Assembly (NCBI GenBank): GCA_963783175.1 | Contig: CAWANG010000049.1 | Span: forward strand, 49,364-113,363 | From: Roseiarcus sp963783175 | GTDB taxonomy: Bacteria; Pseudomonadota; Alphaproteobacteria; Rhizobiales; Beijerinckiaceae | Length of the DNA: 64,000 bases | Direction: 5' to 3' | In this document: in pieces, positions 44,655 to 53,850 of the stretch | Position numbering within the stretch: position 1 is the first letter of the stretch | How the letters are laid out: every line of letters starts with the position of its first letter | The notes under the pieces: generated by a model | What the model saw: only the letters and a program-made list of their open reading frames with translations | Told to the model about the DNA's origin: nothing | Database searches by the model: none | Position numbers and translations under genes: made by a program

Positions 44655-45752
44655 ATGCGCTTGAACAAGGCCAGACTGCCTGAGATCGGCTTTGAGTCCT
44701 ACGACAGCATGGAAGGCCTCATCGCCATCGATCAGGGCGGACCGCCGCGGGCGTTTGAGTCCTGGCCGCGGGCGAAGCTGATCCATGCGGTCTATCCCGG
44801 CGTGCTCGTCGCCGGCACCATCGCCCTGGCGTCGACGTGGCTCGCGCAGCATTACACGGCGCCGGTGATGCTGTTTGCGCTTCTGTTCGGGATGGCGTTC
44901 CACTTCCTGCACGAGGAGGGCCGGTGCGTCGCCGGGATCGAATTTACGTCGCGCTCGGTGCTGCGGGTCGGGGTCGGCCTGCTCGGGGTGCGCATCACGC
45001 TCGGCCAGATCGCCTCGCTCGGCGCGTGGCCGGTGGCGACGGTGATCGTCGGCGTCGCGACGACGATCGTCTTCGGCTTCCTGCTCGCGCGCCGGCTCGG
45101 CCTGTCGCCGATGTTCGGGGTCCTCTCCGGCGGCGCCGTCGCGATCTGCGGCGCGTCCGCGGCGCTGGCGATCGCCTCCGTCCTGCCGCGCAGCGACACC
45201 CGCGAGCGCGACACCATCCTCACCGTGGTCAGCGTCACCGCTCTCTCCACGCTGGCGATGATTCTCTATCCGGTCTTTGCGACATCGATCGGCCTCGACC
45301 ACAGGCAGGCGGGCATTTTTATCGGCGGCACGATCCATGACGTCGCGCAAGTCGTCGGCGCCGGCTACACGATCTCGAATGAGACCGGCGACATCGCCAC
45401 CTATGTCAAGCTGCTGCGGGTGGCGATGCTGCTGCCGGCGGTGTTCGCGATTTCCTATCTCATTGCCCGACACGGCGGCCATGCGGAAGGCGCGCGTGCG
45501 ACTCTGCCGCTGTTCCTCGTTGGCTTCGCCATCCTCGTGATCATCAACTCGTTTGGCCTGCTGCCGCAGGTCGTCATCGACTTGGCGAACGACGTTTCGC
45601 GCTGGTGCCTGGTCGCCGCGATCGCGGCGTTGGGCATGAAGACGTCGTTCAAGGCCCTGTTCGCCGTCGGGTGGCGGCCGGTCGGGCTTATGGTCGCGGA
45701 AACCCTGTGGATCGCGGCCCTGGTGTTGTTTTCGGTCAAGATGATTATCTAA
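44655..45752 (+). CDS. YeiH family putative sulfate exporter (UPF0324)
   Basis: 365 residues with about ten transmembrane segments. Family stretches: RVGVGLLGVRITLGQIASLG, LSGGAVAICGASAALAIASV, IFIGGTIHDVAQVVGAGYTI. Members are annotated as putative sulfate exporters, with weak experimental support. A cytosolic N-terminus of about 45 residues precedes the first helix. Likely monocistronic, followed by msrA 71 bp later. Confidence 0.9.
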   Translation: MRLNKARLPEIGFESYDSMEGLIAIDQGGPPRAFESWPRAKLIHAVYPGVLVAGTIALASTWLAQHYTAPVMLFALLFGMAFHFLHEEGRCVAGIEFTSRSVLRVGVGLLGVRITLGQIASLGAWPVATVIVGVATTIVFGFLLARRLGLSPMFGVLSGGAVAICGASAALAIASVLPRSDTRERDTILTVVSVTALSTLAMILYPVFATSIGLDHRQAGIFIGGTIHDVAQVVGAGYTISNETGDIATYVKLLRVAMLLPAVFAISYLIARHGGHAEGARATLPLFLVGFAILVIINSFGLLPQVVIDLANDVSRWCLVAAIAALGMKTSFKALFAVGWRPVGLMVAETLWIAALVLFSVKMII

Positions 45753-45822
45753 AGCGGCGTGGGACGTGCGCGGCTCGGCTCGGGAAGCGCGAGGTCCCTC
45801 TCAAGAAGGAGGCTCGAGCGAC

Positions 45823-46341
45823 ATGGCAGGTTCAACGGAACGCGCGGTTCTCGCAGGCGGGTGTTTCTGGGGCATGCAGGATCTCATCCGCCGCTTTCCC
45901 GGCGTCATCTCGACGCGGGTCGGCTACACCGGCGGCGAGGTCCCCAACGCGACCTACCGCAATCACGGCCACCACGCCGAAGCGATCGAGATCATCTTCG
46001 ATCCGGCGAAGATCAGCTATCGCAAGCTGCTCGAGTTCTTCTTCCAGATCCACGATCCGACCACCCGCAATCGCCAGGGCAACGATGTCGGCGCGAGCTA
46101 CCGTTCGGCGATCTTCTTCACCAGCGATGAGCAGAAGCGGGTGGCGCTGGACACGATCGCCGATGTCGAGGCCTCGGGCCTGTGGCCGGGCAAGGTGGTG
46201 ACCGAAGTCGCGCCGGCTGGCCCGTTCTGGGAAGCCGAGCCCGAGCATCAGGATTACCTTGAACGCTATCCGAGCGGCTACACCTGCCATTTCCCAAGGC
46301 CGAACTGGGTGCTGCCGAAGCGGGCCGCCGCCGCGGAATAA
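45823..46341 (+). CDS. msrA: Peptide methionine sulfoxide reductase A
   Basis: 172 residues from ATG 45823 with AAGGAGG ten bases upstream. Reduces the S-epimer of methionine sulfoxide. Catalytic C14 in LAGGCFWGMQDLI; partner stretches GYTGGEVPNATYRNHGHHAE and PAGPFWEAEPEHQDYLERYP. No second resolving Cys motif at the very C-terminus, so it may use thioredoxin through another cysteine. No MsrB nearby. Confidence 0.94.
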   Translation: MAGSTERAVLAGGCFWGMQDLIRRFPGVISTRVGYTGGEVPNATYRNHGHHAEAIEIIFDPAKISYRKLLEFFFQIHDPTTRNRQGNDVGASYRSAIFFTSDEQKRVALDTIADVEASGLWPGKVVTEVAPAGPFWEAEPEHQDYLERYPSGYTCHFPRPNWVLPKRAAAAE

Positions 46342-46398
46342 GCGGGTAGTCCGGGGATCGCCTGATCTCCCTGGCGCGCAGCGCAAGGCTTCGCCCTC

Positions 46399-46886
46399 GT
46401 GCGCGTCAAAATAGTTCAATGCGCACGTGCCGTCGCATCGGGCCGGCGACAGCGCCTGGACGTTCGCCAAAGTCCAGGCATTTCAGGAGAAAGCCTCTCG
46501 ACCGCTCTCACATTGGTTGATTTCACGACGCTGGTAGCACTGCTCGCGCCGGGCGCGTCCTATTGGCTTCTGGCCAGCATGCCCGACTTGACCGCCACCG
46601 CCTACTGGTGGGCGGCCGACATCCCGCAAGGCGCATATCCCGTGGCGGTCGCCTATAACGAAGGCGTCTTCATGCCCGGGAGCCACACCCAACCGTGATG
46701 TTCACGATCGCTGCTGTTCCCGAGCTGTCGGCGTGGGTGATGGCCCTTGTCGGCTTCGCCGGCCTCGCCTGGGCGACCGCGCGGGGCCGAAGATGCTCTC
46801 CCGCCCCGAGCAAAGCGCCCGGCGGCCCGCCGGCGATCAGCGTGACCAGTCGGCGGCCGCCGGGTATCAATCAGTATGGGTGGTAG
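46399..46886 (+). pseudogene. Broken PEP-CTERM-like secreted protein gene
   Basis: The stretch from 46698 reads MFTIAAVPELSAWVMALVGF then AGLAWATARGRR, a close match to the PEP-CTERM sorting tail (VPExSxW, hydrophobic helix, basic end). The preceding frame, from about 46500, reads DLTATAYWWAADIPQGAYPV then AVAYNEGVFMPGSHTQP and stops at 46698, one frame away. No signal peptide is visible. I read this as the 3' end of a sorting-domain gene that is broken or truncated. The sequence on either side within 46342-46870 holds nothing else convincing. Confidence 0.45.
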
Positions 46887-47122
46887 TAGTGATGGTGATA
46901 ATAGGCGTAGTGGTGATGGTAGTACCGGTGGTTGGTCATGGAGTTGCCGATCGCCGCGCCGCCGACGCCGCCGACCACCGCGCCGACCGGACCGCCCACA
47001 AGAGCCCCTCCGACCGCGCCTGTAACCCCTCCGGTCACCGCGCCGCTCTCGTCGGCGAACGCGGCGGGAGAGGCGGCGAAAATCAGCGTCGCAGCCGCAA
47101 CGCCAAGCATCCATCGAGACAT
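46871..47122 (-). CDS. Secreted glycine-zipper protein with His/Tyr-rich tail
   Basis: 83 residues from ATG 47122, with GGAGGG five bases upstream. Signal peptide MSRWMLGVAAATLIFAASPA then AFA. Then a glycine-zipper segment (GGVTGAVGGALVGGPVGAVV then GGVGGAAIG), which usually means membrane insertion or assembly. The end, NHRYYHHHYAYYHHHYYHPY, is 8 His and 9 Tyr in 20 residues, a possible metal-binding patch. Function unknown. Confidence 0.75.
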   Translation of the reverse strand: MSRWMLGVAAATLIFAASPAAFADESGAVTGGVTGAVGGALVGGPVGAVVGGVGGAAIGNSMTNHRYYHHHYAYYHHHYYHPY

Positions 47123-47258
47123 AAAACCCTCCATTCAATCGGGCGGAACTCGCCGGCGATTGCCGGGCGCTCTGCCTCTGGGGTTCCGTTCAACCGCTGG
47201 AGGGCCGAAAGGTTCCTGCGCCGGTTTTCGCATCCCACCGGCGTGGCTCTGGCGCCGA

Positions 47259-48473
47259 TCAATGCGCCTTCAAGACTTCCCCGCGCCGCTCCGGGCTGAA
47301 TCGGATCACGACGATGATCGCGACCGCGACCACGCCCGCCACCAGCGCCAGAGCAAGCGCGTAATTGCCTCCGTTCGCTTCCGCGATCTGAGCCTGCAGC
47401 GGGCCGTTATACGAGGCGAGGAAATTGCCGGCCTGATAGACGAAGGCCGGAATGGTGGCGCGCGCCGCGCCCGGGGCCAGTTCGTTGAGATGGGCGGGGA
47501 TCACGCCCCAGGCGCCCTGGACCGCGACCTGCATGACGAAGGCGCCGAGCGCCAGCAGGATCGGCGTCGAAGCAAACGCCCAGAGGTAAAGCGCCGGCAG
47601 CGCGATCAGAGCCGCCACGGTGATCGCGTTGACGCGGCCGATCTTCTCCGACACGTGGCCGAATGTGAGCCCGCCGGCAATGGCCCCGAGATTGGCGACG
47701 ATGACGATCCAGCTCACCGTGGCCGGATCGAAGTTGTGCTGCTTCTGCAGGAAGGTCGGATAGAGATCCTGCGTGCCGTGGCTGAACAGGTTGAAGCACA
47801 TCATCAGCACGACCATGTAGAGCACCAGCCCCTTGTGCTCCGTGATCGTCGCCCACAGATGGGGCTTCTCGTGGCCCTTCGACGCCTCGAACGCCGGCGA
47901 CTCGGGTACGCCGCTCCGGATGAACAGCACCACGAAGGCAGGCAGGACGCTGAGCAGGAACATCGCCCGCCAGCCGATCGTATAGTCGCCGAACGTGCGG
48001 CCGAAGAGCAACCCGTTGGCGACCGCGGCCAGGAGAAAGCCGGTCGGATAACCGCATTGCAGGATTCCCGACACCAGCCCCCGCGCCTGCGGAGGGATTG
48101 ACTCCATCGCCAGCGAACTGCCGAGGCCCCATTCGCCGCCCATGGCGATGCCGAACAGCGCCCGCAGGATCAGGAACACGATGAGGTTCGGCGAGAAGGC
48201 GGCGAGGGCGCCGAGGATCGAGTAGCAGAGGATGTCCAGCATCAGCGCCGGTTTGCGTCCCCACCGGTCGCCGAGGCGGCCGAAGATGAAGGCGCCGACG
48301 AACCGCATCGCCAGCGTCAGGAAGAGCGCATAGGCTACCGCCGAGATCTCGACGCCGAACTCCTTGGCGATGTCCTTGAGCAGGAAGGTCAGGAGGAAGA
48401 AATCGAACGCGTCGAGCATCCAGCCGAGGAAGGCGGCGGCGATCGTCTTCTTCTGATCCCCCGTAAGGTCCAT
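47259..48473 (-). CDS. MFS transporter, sialate:H+ / lactate-type (SHS family)
   Basis: 404 residues with about 12 transmembrane segments. The N-terminus FLGWMLDAFDFFLLTFLLKD and the motif RLGDRWGRKPALMLDILCYS then RALFGIAMGGEWGLGSSLAM are typical of SHS-type monocarboxylate carriers (Jen1-, NanT-like). Likely proton-coupled uptake of lactate or a related acid. No catabolic partner next door. Confidence 0.9.
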   Translation of the reverse strand: MDLTGDQKKTIAAAFLGWMLDAFDFFLLTFLLKDIAKEFGVEISAVAYALFLTLAMRFVGAFIFGRLGDRWGRKPALMLDILCYSILGALAAFSPNLIVFLILRALFGIAMGGEWGLGSSLAMESIPPQARGLVSGILQCGYPTGFLLAAVANGLLFGRTFGDYTIGWRAMFLLSVLPAFVVLFIRSGVPESPAFEASKGHEKPHLWATITEHKGLVLYMVVLMMCFNLFSHGTQDLYPTFLQKQHNFDPATVSWIVIVANLGAIAGGLTFGHVSEKIGRVNAITVAALIALPALYLWAFASTPILLALGAFVMQVAVQGAWGVIPAHLNELAPGAARATIPAFVYQAGNFLASYNGPLQAQIAEANGGNYALALALVAGVVAVAIIVVIRFSPERRGEVLKAH

Positions 48474-48763
48474 CGTCTCCTCCCTGGGCTACGGCGCTCG
48501 CTTTGGCGTCGTCGCATTTTTGTCATTCCTCGGTTAGGATGCATACGCGCGGCGCGGCATCGGCACAAGCTGAACGGCCGTTTTGGAGCTAAGGCGAGGC
48601 GGCCGCCGGAGCCGCGCAGAGAGCCGAAGTTCCAATCCCGACAAGAACGGCCCGCGCGGCGCGGCGCGGACGGGGGAATCCTTTCGCGAGCCTCGACAGC
48701 CGCCTCGCGGCGCTCTAAGAGCGCCGCCGAGGGCAGGGAGCCTGGGGAAGCGGGCGGCTCACG

Positions 48764-49393
48764 ATGATCATCGCCATCGACGGCCCCGCGGCCTCGGGCA
48801 AGGGTACGATCGCGCGCCGAATCGCGGCGCACTACGGGTTGCCTCACCTCGACACCGGTCTGCTCTACCGCGCGGCCGCCGCCGTTCTCATCGCCGAGGA
48901 TCGCAACCTTTACGACGAAGCCGCGGCTGTCGCCGCAGCGCGGGGTCTGGGCCTGACCGATTTCAACGACGCAACGTTGCGGACGCGCCAGATGGGCGAG
49001 GCGGCGTCAGTGGTCGCGGCAATGCCTGGCGTCCGGGCGGCGCTGATCGAGGCGCAGCGCGCGTTCGCCGCCCGGCCGGGCGGCGCGGTTCTCGACGGAC
49101 GGGACATCGGCACCGTCATCTGTCCGGAGGCGGATGTAAAGATCTTTGTCACCGCCAGCGCGGCGACGCGCGCCCAGCGGCGCGCGCTCGAATTGATCCA
49201 GAGTGGCGAAAAGGCCGACTACGAGGCGATTCTGGCCGACATCATCCGGCGCGACGCCCGCGACTCTGGCCGCATCGCCGCGCCGTTGCGCCCGGCGGAC
49301 GACGCGGTCCAGCTCGATACGACACATCTCGGAGTTGACGCCGCCTTCACCGAGGCGCTGCGCATCGTCGAAGCGGCGCGGATCAGAGCCTAG
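48764..49393 (+). CDS. cmk: (d)CMP kinase family protein
   Basis: 209 residues. P-loop GPAASGKGT at 7-15; family stretches PHLDTGLLYRAAAAVLI, VLDGRDIGTVICPEADVKIF and DARDSGRIAAPLRPADDAVQ then LDTT. Phosphorylates CMP/dCMP for nucleotide recycling. In many Alphaproteobacteria cmk is followed by rpsA; here a MerR gene lies convergent instead, which is unusual. Preceded by about 290 bp with no gene. Confidence 0.95.
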   Translation: MIIAIDGPAASGKGTIARRIAAHYGLPHLDTGLLYRAAAAVLIAEDRNLYDEAAAVAAARGLGLTDFNDATLRTRQMGEAASVVAAMPGVRAALIEAQRAFAARPGGAVLDGRDIGTVICPEADVKIFVTASAATRAQRRALELIQSGEKADYEAILADIIRRDARDSGRIAAPLRPADDAVQLDTTHLGVDAAFTEALRIVEAARIRA

Positions 49394-49417
49394 CGCCGCG
49401 CGCCGTGCGGCGCTAGG
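49389..49417 (+). terminator. Hairpin overlapping the cmk stop
   Basis: Perfect 11-bp stem CCTAGCGCCGC / GCGGCGCTAGG, loop GCGCCGT. The cmk TAG lies inside the left arm. It lies 25 bp before the convergent merR-type stop, so it may serve both genes. Confidence 0.6.
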
Positions 49418-49441
49418 TCCTTTGCGCTCGTCGCCCGTCGC

Positions 49442-49900
49442 TCAGGCGGCGGCGCCGCGAGCGAGCCGGCTTTGCGTCTCGCGCAACCGCTCGATGGCGC
49501 CGTCGATTTCGCCCCGCTGCCGCTCCAGATGGCCGATCTGGGTGACGATCTGCTGCGGATTGAGCTGATCCTCGAGGTTCGGCGTTTCCGTCGCTCCCTT
49601 GCCGCCGATCAGGTCCTGGATTTCGGTCAGGGTGAAGCCGAGCTTCTTGCCCTTGAGAATCATCTCCATCCGGACGCGGTCGGCGCCGCGATAAAAGCGG
49701 GCGTTGCCCTCGCGGCGCGGCTTGATGAGGCCGCGATCCTCATAGAACCGCAAAGTGCGCAAGCTGACGCCGAATAGGCGCGACATCTGGCTGATGGTCA
49801 TCTCCGGTTGCGCCGAATCGGGCGCAGTGGAGCCTTCTTCCCCTAGCAGTGAGACTGGAGTCCCGAGGCTTTGGTGATTCAACGACGATAACCTGCTCAT
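49442..49900 (-). CDS. MerR-family regulator
   Basis: 152 residues. A 30-residue non-conserved N-terminus precedes the winged helix-turn-helix TISQMSRLFGVSLRTLRFYE then DRGLIKPRREGNARFYRGAD. A dimerisation helix follows (DQLNPQQIVTQIGHLERQRG). There are no conserved effector cysteines, so it is not a classic metal or SoxR-type sensor. The ATG-proximal region is 91 bp from a TTGCAA dyad that may be its operator. Confidence 0.88.
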   Translation of the reverse strand: MSRLSSLNHQSLGTPVSLLGEEGSTAPDSAQPEMTISQMSRLFGVSLRTLRFYEDRGLIKPRREGNARFYRGADRVRMEMILKGKKLGFTLTEIQDLIGGKGATETPNLEDQLNPQQIVTQIGHLERQRGEIDGAIERLRETQSRLARGAAA

Positions 49901-49990
49901 GGCCTCTCCTTTCGTCGGCGCCGTTGGGTTCGCGCCTTGTGATTTCCGCGCCCCTGCGCGACTCGCACTGTTTACGCTGAGCCAGTCGAG

Positions 49991-50038
49991 ATTGCAACTT
50001 AAAATTGCAACAACTATCTCTACAACTTGGGGGGGGGG
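49991..50038. promoter_or_regulatory. TTGCAA dyad and ten-G tract in the divergent promoter region
   Basis: ATTGCAAC occurs at 49991-49998 and 50004-50011. TTGCAA is its own reverse complement, so the pair is also a dyad with a 7-bp centre (CTTAAAA). It sits between the MerR gene (left, minus) and the PodJ-like gene (right, plus). Ten G residues run from 50029 to 50038. The dyad is a candidate operator for the MerR protein; no promoter box is certain. Confidence 0.4.
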
Positions 50039-50165
50039 AGGCGACCCTCATCGCCTGCGCTGAAGCGCCTTAACCGTTTCTTCACCACGGCCGCCGAAAG
50101 AATTGCCGCGCGCCGCCGCCATTGTGCGAGCGACAATTCGCGGCCCGCCGGCGATGGTCGAAGAT

Positions 50166-53100
50166 ATGAACAGAGCGATGCCGTGGACGATCGCAGGGGT
50201 GGGGCGGCGAACCCGTGACGCCGCCGAGCAGGCCGCCCGTCGCGCTGGCATGCGCCTCGACGATTGGCTCGACGAAGCGATCGCTGACCGGGCCGTCCTG
50301 AAACACCCTGCGTGGCCGGAAGGCGATGAAGCGGATGACGAGCGGCTCGACGCGGCCGCGGGACGCCTCGAACGCATCGCACGGCGAAACGGAGGCGCGC
50401 AAGAGCCGCAAGCGCCGAGGATTCCGGACTCTTTCAATTCGGCAATCGAGCGCTTGGAGGCGAGGCTTACCCGCGCCGAAGCGCAGGCCGCGCGCGCCTT
50501 TGAATCGGTCGCTCAAATCCTGGAGGGCTCGAATGCGGCTCGGGACGCCGATCGGGAGGCGCTGATCGACGCCGTGCGGCGGCTGGAAGCGATCAACTCC
50601 AGCTGGAGCGGCCCACCTCAAACTGATGAGGCAGCGCCGCCGACCCCGCGACTCGATCTCAAGGGCGCAGTGTCGGAGATCGCCATGCGCTGGCAGGAGG
50701 TCGACGCACGCGCAGGCAGCAGCGCGCCCGAACCAGCGGGGTCGGACCTAAGAACCGCAGGGCCGGACGCCAGCGACGCCGCCGCGCCCGCGCCCCGCCC
50801 GGACGTCGACGCGCGCGCGGGGACCCCGCCGGCCGCGGACGAGTTCGAAGAACCGGGGCGCCAGCAAGGCGATCCGCGCGGCGCAGCCGTCGACTTCGAC
50901 GCCATGCGGTCTGAAATCGCGGCGATGACCAAGAGCCTCGCCGACCTTGCTCCCCGCAACGCGGTGGTCGCGCTCGAGGGCGCGATCGGCGACCTCTTGC
51001 AGCGCCTCGACACGGTGCGTCAGGACGGCCACCGGGAATCGCTGCTCGCTCCGCTTGAGGCGATGGCGGCCGAATTGCGCGCGGCGCTCAAGACCCACAA
51101 TCCGCAAGCGGTCGCCGCCGCGCTCGAACGCGAAATCCGCGCGATCGGAGGCAAGATTGACAGCCTTGCGGCGACGGCGATCAAACCGGAGACGTTCGAG
51201 CGCATCAGGCGGCAGACCGAAGAAGTGCGCAACCTCCTGGCTTCCGCCGCCTTGCGCACCGCGCCGCTCGAGCGGATGGAGCGGCGGATCGGCGAACTTG
51301 CGGACCGCGTCGAGCAGCTCGGCGCCAGCCCTGCTCCTCATTTCGAGTCGGCTGAGATGGCCGCTTTTCTCGCCGAAGCGCGGCGGCAGATCGAACGCTC
51401 CACGCCGCCAGAGGCGTTGGCGCCGATCGAGCGGCGTCTGGAAGAGATCGCGGCGAGGCTCGACCGGGAAATCGCTCGCCCCAGCGCTCCGGCTGAGGTC
51501 GATCAGCGCCCGTTCGACGATTTGGCGCGGCGCATCGACGACGTGCGCCAATCGCTCGAAGGACGCGCGCCGGCAGCGGTCGACACCGGCCCAATTGAAA
51601 AGCTCATGCGCGATCTTGACGCCAAACTCGAGGCCGCTGGCCGGACGGATGCCGACGCGGGCGCGCTCCAGTCGATGGCGGCCGAGATCAGCGGCAAGCT
51701 CGATCGGCTCGCCAACTCCGACGCCGGCGTGCGCTGGCTCGAGCCGATTCTCAGCGAATTCAGCGGCAAGCTCGATCGCCTTGCCGACGCCGAGATCGGC
51801 GCGCGCTGGCTCGAGCCAGTTCTCAGCGACCTCGGCGCGAGGCTCGATGCGGTCGCCTTTCCGGTCGATCTCAATCCGATCGAGACCCTGCTGCATTCGC
51901 TCGAGGCCAAGCTCGAGGCGAGCGCTCCTGCGCCGGTGGATCGAGAGATCGCCGCGCGCGTGGCCGACGAGGTCGTCCGCCGTCTTCAGGATCTCCACCC
52001 CGGCCACGACGATTCCGAGGCTCTTGCCCGGCAGATCGCCACTATCTACGATCGGATTGACGCTCTGGCGGCAAAGGCCGTCCGGGCCGACGATCCGGAG
52101 CCGGCGGTGCGGGAGCTGCTAGAGAAGTTGCGTCAGGCCGAGGCGGCCCCTACCCCTTACGCGTCGGAGACATTGGCTACGTTTGACGCCGCGCTGGGGG
52201 CCCATCTCTCCGAGCTCAGAGCCGAGCAGGCGAGCGCCGATCGACGAACCCAGTCGCGGCTTACGGAGCTGCAGGGCGTTCTGGAGACCTTGGTTGCGCG
52301 CCTCGCGAGCATTGAGAGCGAGCTCGCGAGCGACGTCGGCGAGGAGTTGCGGCCGACAGCGGCCGCCGTGAACCGACCGGCTGTCGGCGCTGCACTGCCG
52401 GGCGTTGAGGCGCTTGGGCCCGAGGTCGCGCCGCCACGCGCCGTCCAGGCGAAGACCGCGGCCGCCGACGACGGGTCGCCTCAGCCGCCGAGCGGCGAGG
52501 ACTTCCTGATCGAGCCCGGTGCGGGCGCGCCGCAACGCGCGCGAGACGCGCGCGACCTGGCGCTGATGATCGGGCCCAAGACCAATCCGGCGGTCAGCGT
52601 CCATATCGCCGCCGCACGCCGCGCCGCGCAGGCGGCGCTGGCGGAAAGCGGCGGCGCGGCGACGAACCGCCTCGGTTCTAAGGTCGCCGGCCCGGAGCGG
52701 AGACCACTGGCCGAGCGCGGCGTCCAAAACGCCAAGGCGTTCTACGCCAGCCATAAGAGAACCGTGCTGCTCGGCGTCGCACTCGCGGTCGCGGCCACGC
52801 TTGCAGTGCGTGCCGTCGGGGTGCGGGCGCCGTTTCTCCAACGGTCCGAATTGGACGGACAGGCGGTCAAGACCGCCAAGGTCGAGGCTACGCCGCTGAA
52901 GCCGCCCGGACTCGCTGGCGCGGCCAACACTACCAAACCATCGATCGACCGGGCGCCGACCGCTTCGATTCCTCTATCGCCCGCCAAACCTGACGCTCCC
53001 GTCCTTCCGCCGCAGGCTGCGCCGTCGCCAGCTGAGCTCCTGGCGGCGATCCCGCTCGGGATTTCCCCAACTCTGCGCGACGCTGTCGCCGCCAGCGCGC

Positions 53101-53765
53101 CGGCGGCGCAATACGAGCTCGCGCTACGCCTATTCGAGGGCCGCGGGCTGCCGAAGGATCAGCAGGCCGCGGCGCGCTGGTTTGAACGCGCGGCCTCGCT
53201 TGGCCTCGCACCGGCCCAATATCGGCTCGGATCGATGCTTGAGAAGGGCATTGGCGTCGCTCCCGACCGCGCGGCGGCCAAAAGCTGGTATCTCAAGGCG
53301 GCGGAAGCCGGCAACGCGCGGGCTGCGCATAATCTCGCAGTCATGGATGCCGAGCCAGCCGGCGATGAGCCGAACTATTTCGAAGCGGCGAAGTGGTTTC
53401 GCCGGGCGGGCGAGTTCGGCGTCCGCGACAGTGAGTACAACCTCGCGATCCTCTACGCCCGCGGCCTCGGAGTTGAGCAGGACCTGCGCCAGTCGTGGAT
53501 GTGGTTCTCGCTCGCCGCTCAGCAGGGCGACGCGGACGCCGCCAAGAAACGCGACGAGGTCGCCGCCAAGATGGACCCGGTATCGCTCGCCGCCGCGGCG
53601 GAAGCCCTGGCGAACTTCAAGCCCCTCAAGCCGGATCCGGCGGCAAACGACGTCACGGCTCCCCCGGGCGGCTGGGACGTCGGGCCGGGCGCGGCACCAA
53701 CGAGCGCCCCCATGAGCCAATCTCCGCCGCCGGGCGGCGGCGCCCATCAGCAAACGCCTCTTTGA
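50166..53765 (+). CDS. PodJ-like polar localisation protein with Sel1 repeats
   Basis: About 1199 residues from ATG 50166 (MNRAMPWTIAGVGRRTRDAA); ATG at 50154 is also in frame. The N-terminus RDAAEQAARRAGMRLDDWLD is the signature of PodJ-type proteins in Hyphomicrobiales. A long charged, partly coiled-coil region runs to about residue 850, with a near-exact 24-residue duplication (SGKLDRLA, RWLEPI/VLS). One transmembrane segment (VLLGVALAVAATLAVRAVGV, about 865-885) leads to a Pro-rich periplasmic linker and three to four Sel1 repeats (AAARWFERAASLGLAPAQYR then LGSMLEKGIGV). Likely organises one cell pole and links it to the periplasm. Confidence 0.88.
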   Translation: MNRAMPWTIAGVGRRTRDAAEQAARRAGMRLDDWLDEAIADRAVLKHPAWPEGDEADDERLDAAAGRLERIARRNGGAQEPQAPRIPDSFNSAIERLEARLTRAEAQAARAFESVAQILEGSNAARDADREALIDAVRRLEAINSSWSGPPQTDEAAPPTPRLDLKGAVSEIAMRWQEVDARAGSSAPEPAGSDLRTAGPDASDAAAPAPRPDVDARAGTPPAADEFEEPGRQQGDPRGAAVDFDAMRSEIAAMTKSLADLAPRNAVVALEGAIGDLLQRLDTVRQDGHRESLLAPLEAMAAELRAALKTHNPQAVAAALEREIRAIGGKIDSLAATAIKPETFERIRRQTEEVRNLLASAALRTAPLERMERRIGELADRVEQLGASPAPHFESAEMAAFLAEARRQIERSTPPEALAPIERRLEEIAARLDREIARPSAPAEVDQRPFDDLARRIDDVRQSLEGRAPAAVDTGPIEKLMRDLDAKLEAAGRTDADAGALQSMAAEISGKLDRLANSDAGVRWLEPILSEFSGKLDRLADAEIGARWLEPVLSDLGARLDAVAFPVDLNPIETLLHSLEAKLEASAPAPVDREIAARVADEVVRRLQDLHPGHDDSEALARQIATIYDRIDALAAKAVRADDPEPAVRELLEKLRQAEAAPTPYASETLATFDAALGAHLSELRAEQASADRRTQSRLTELQGVLETLVARLASIESELASDVGEELRPTAAAVNRPAVGAALPGVEALGPEVAPPRAVQAKTAAADDGSPQPPSGEDFLIEPGAGAPQRARDARDLALMIGPKTNPAVSVHIAAARRAAQAALAESGGAATNRLGSKVAGPERRPLAERGVQNAKAFYASHKRTVLLGVALAVAATLAVRAVGVRAPFLQRSELDGQAVKTAKVEATPLKPPGLAGAANTTKPSIDRAPTASIPLSPAKPDAPVLPPQAAPSPAELLAAIPLGISPTLRDAVAASAPAAQYELALRLFEGRGLPKDQQAAARWFERAASLGLAPAQYRLGSMLEKGIGVAPDRAAAKSWYLKAAEAGNARAAHNLAVMDAEPAGDEPNYFEAAKWFRRAGEFGVRDSEYNLAILYARGLGVEQDLRQSWMWFSLAAQQGDADAAKKRDEVAAKMDPVSLAAAAEALANFKPLKPDPAANDVTAPPGGWDVGPGAAPTSAPMSQSPPPGGGAHQQTPL

Positions 53766-53850
53766 CCGGATCGTTCTGGGGTCCGCGGCTCTTTTCCCGG
53801 CCGCCCCGGGGCCTTCCGTCATCGCGCTTCAGCGTTGCCGCGAGGACGAC

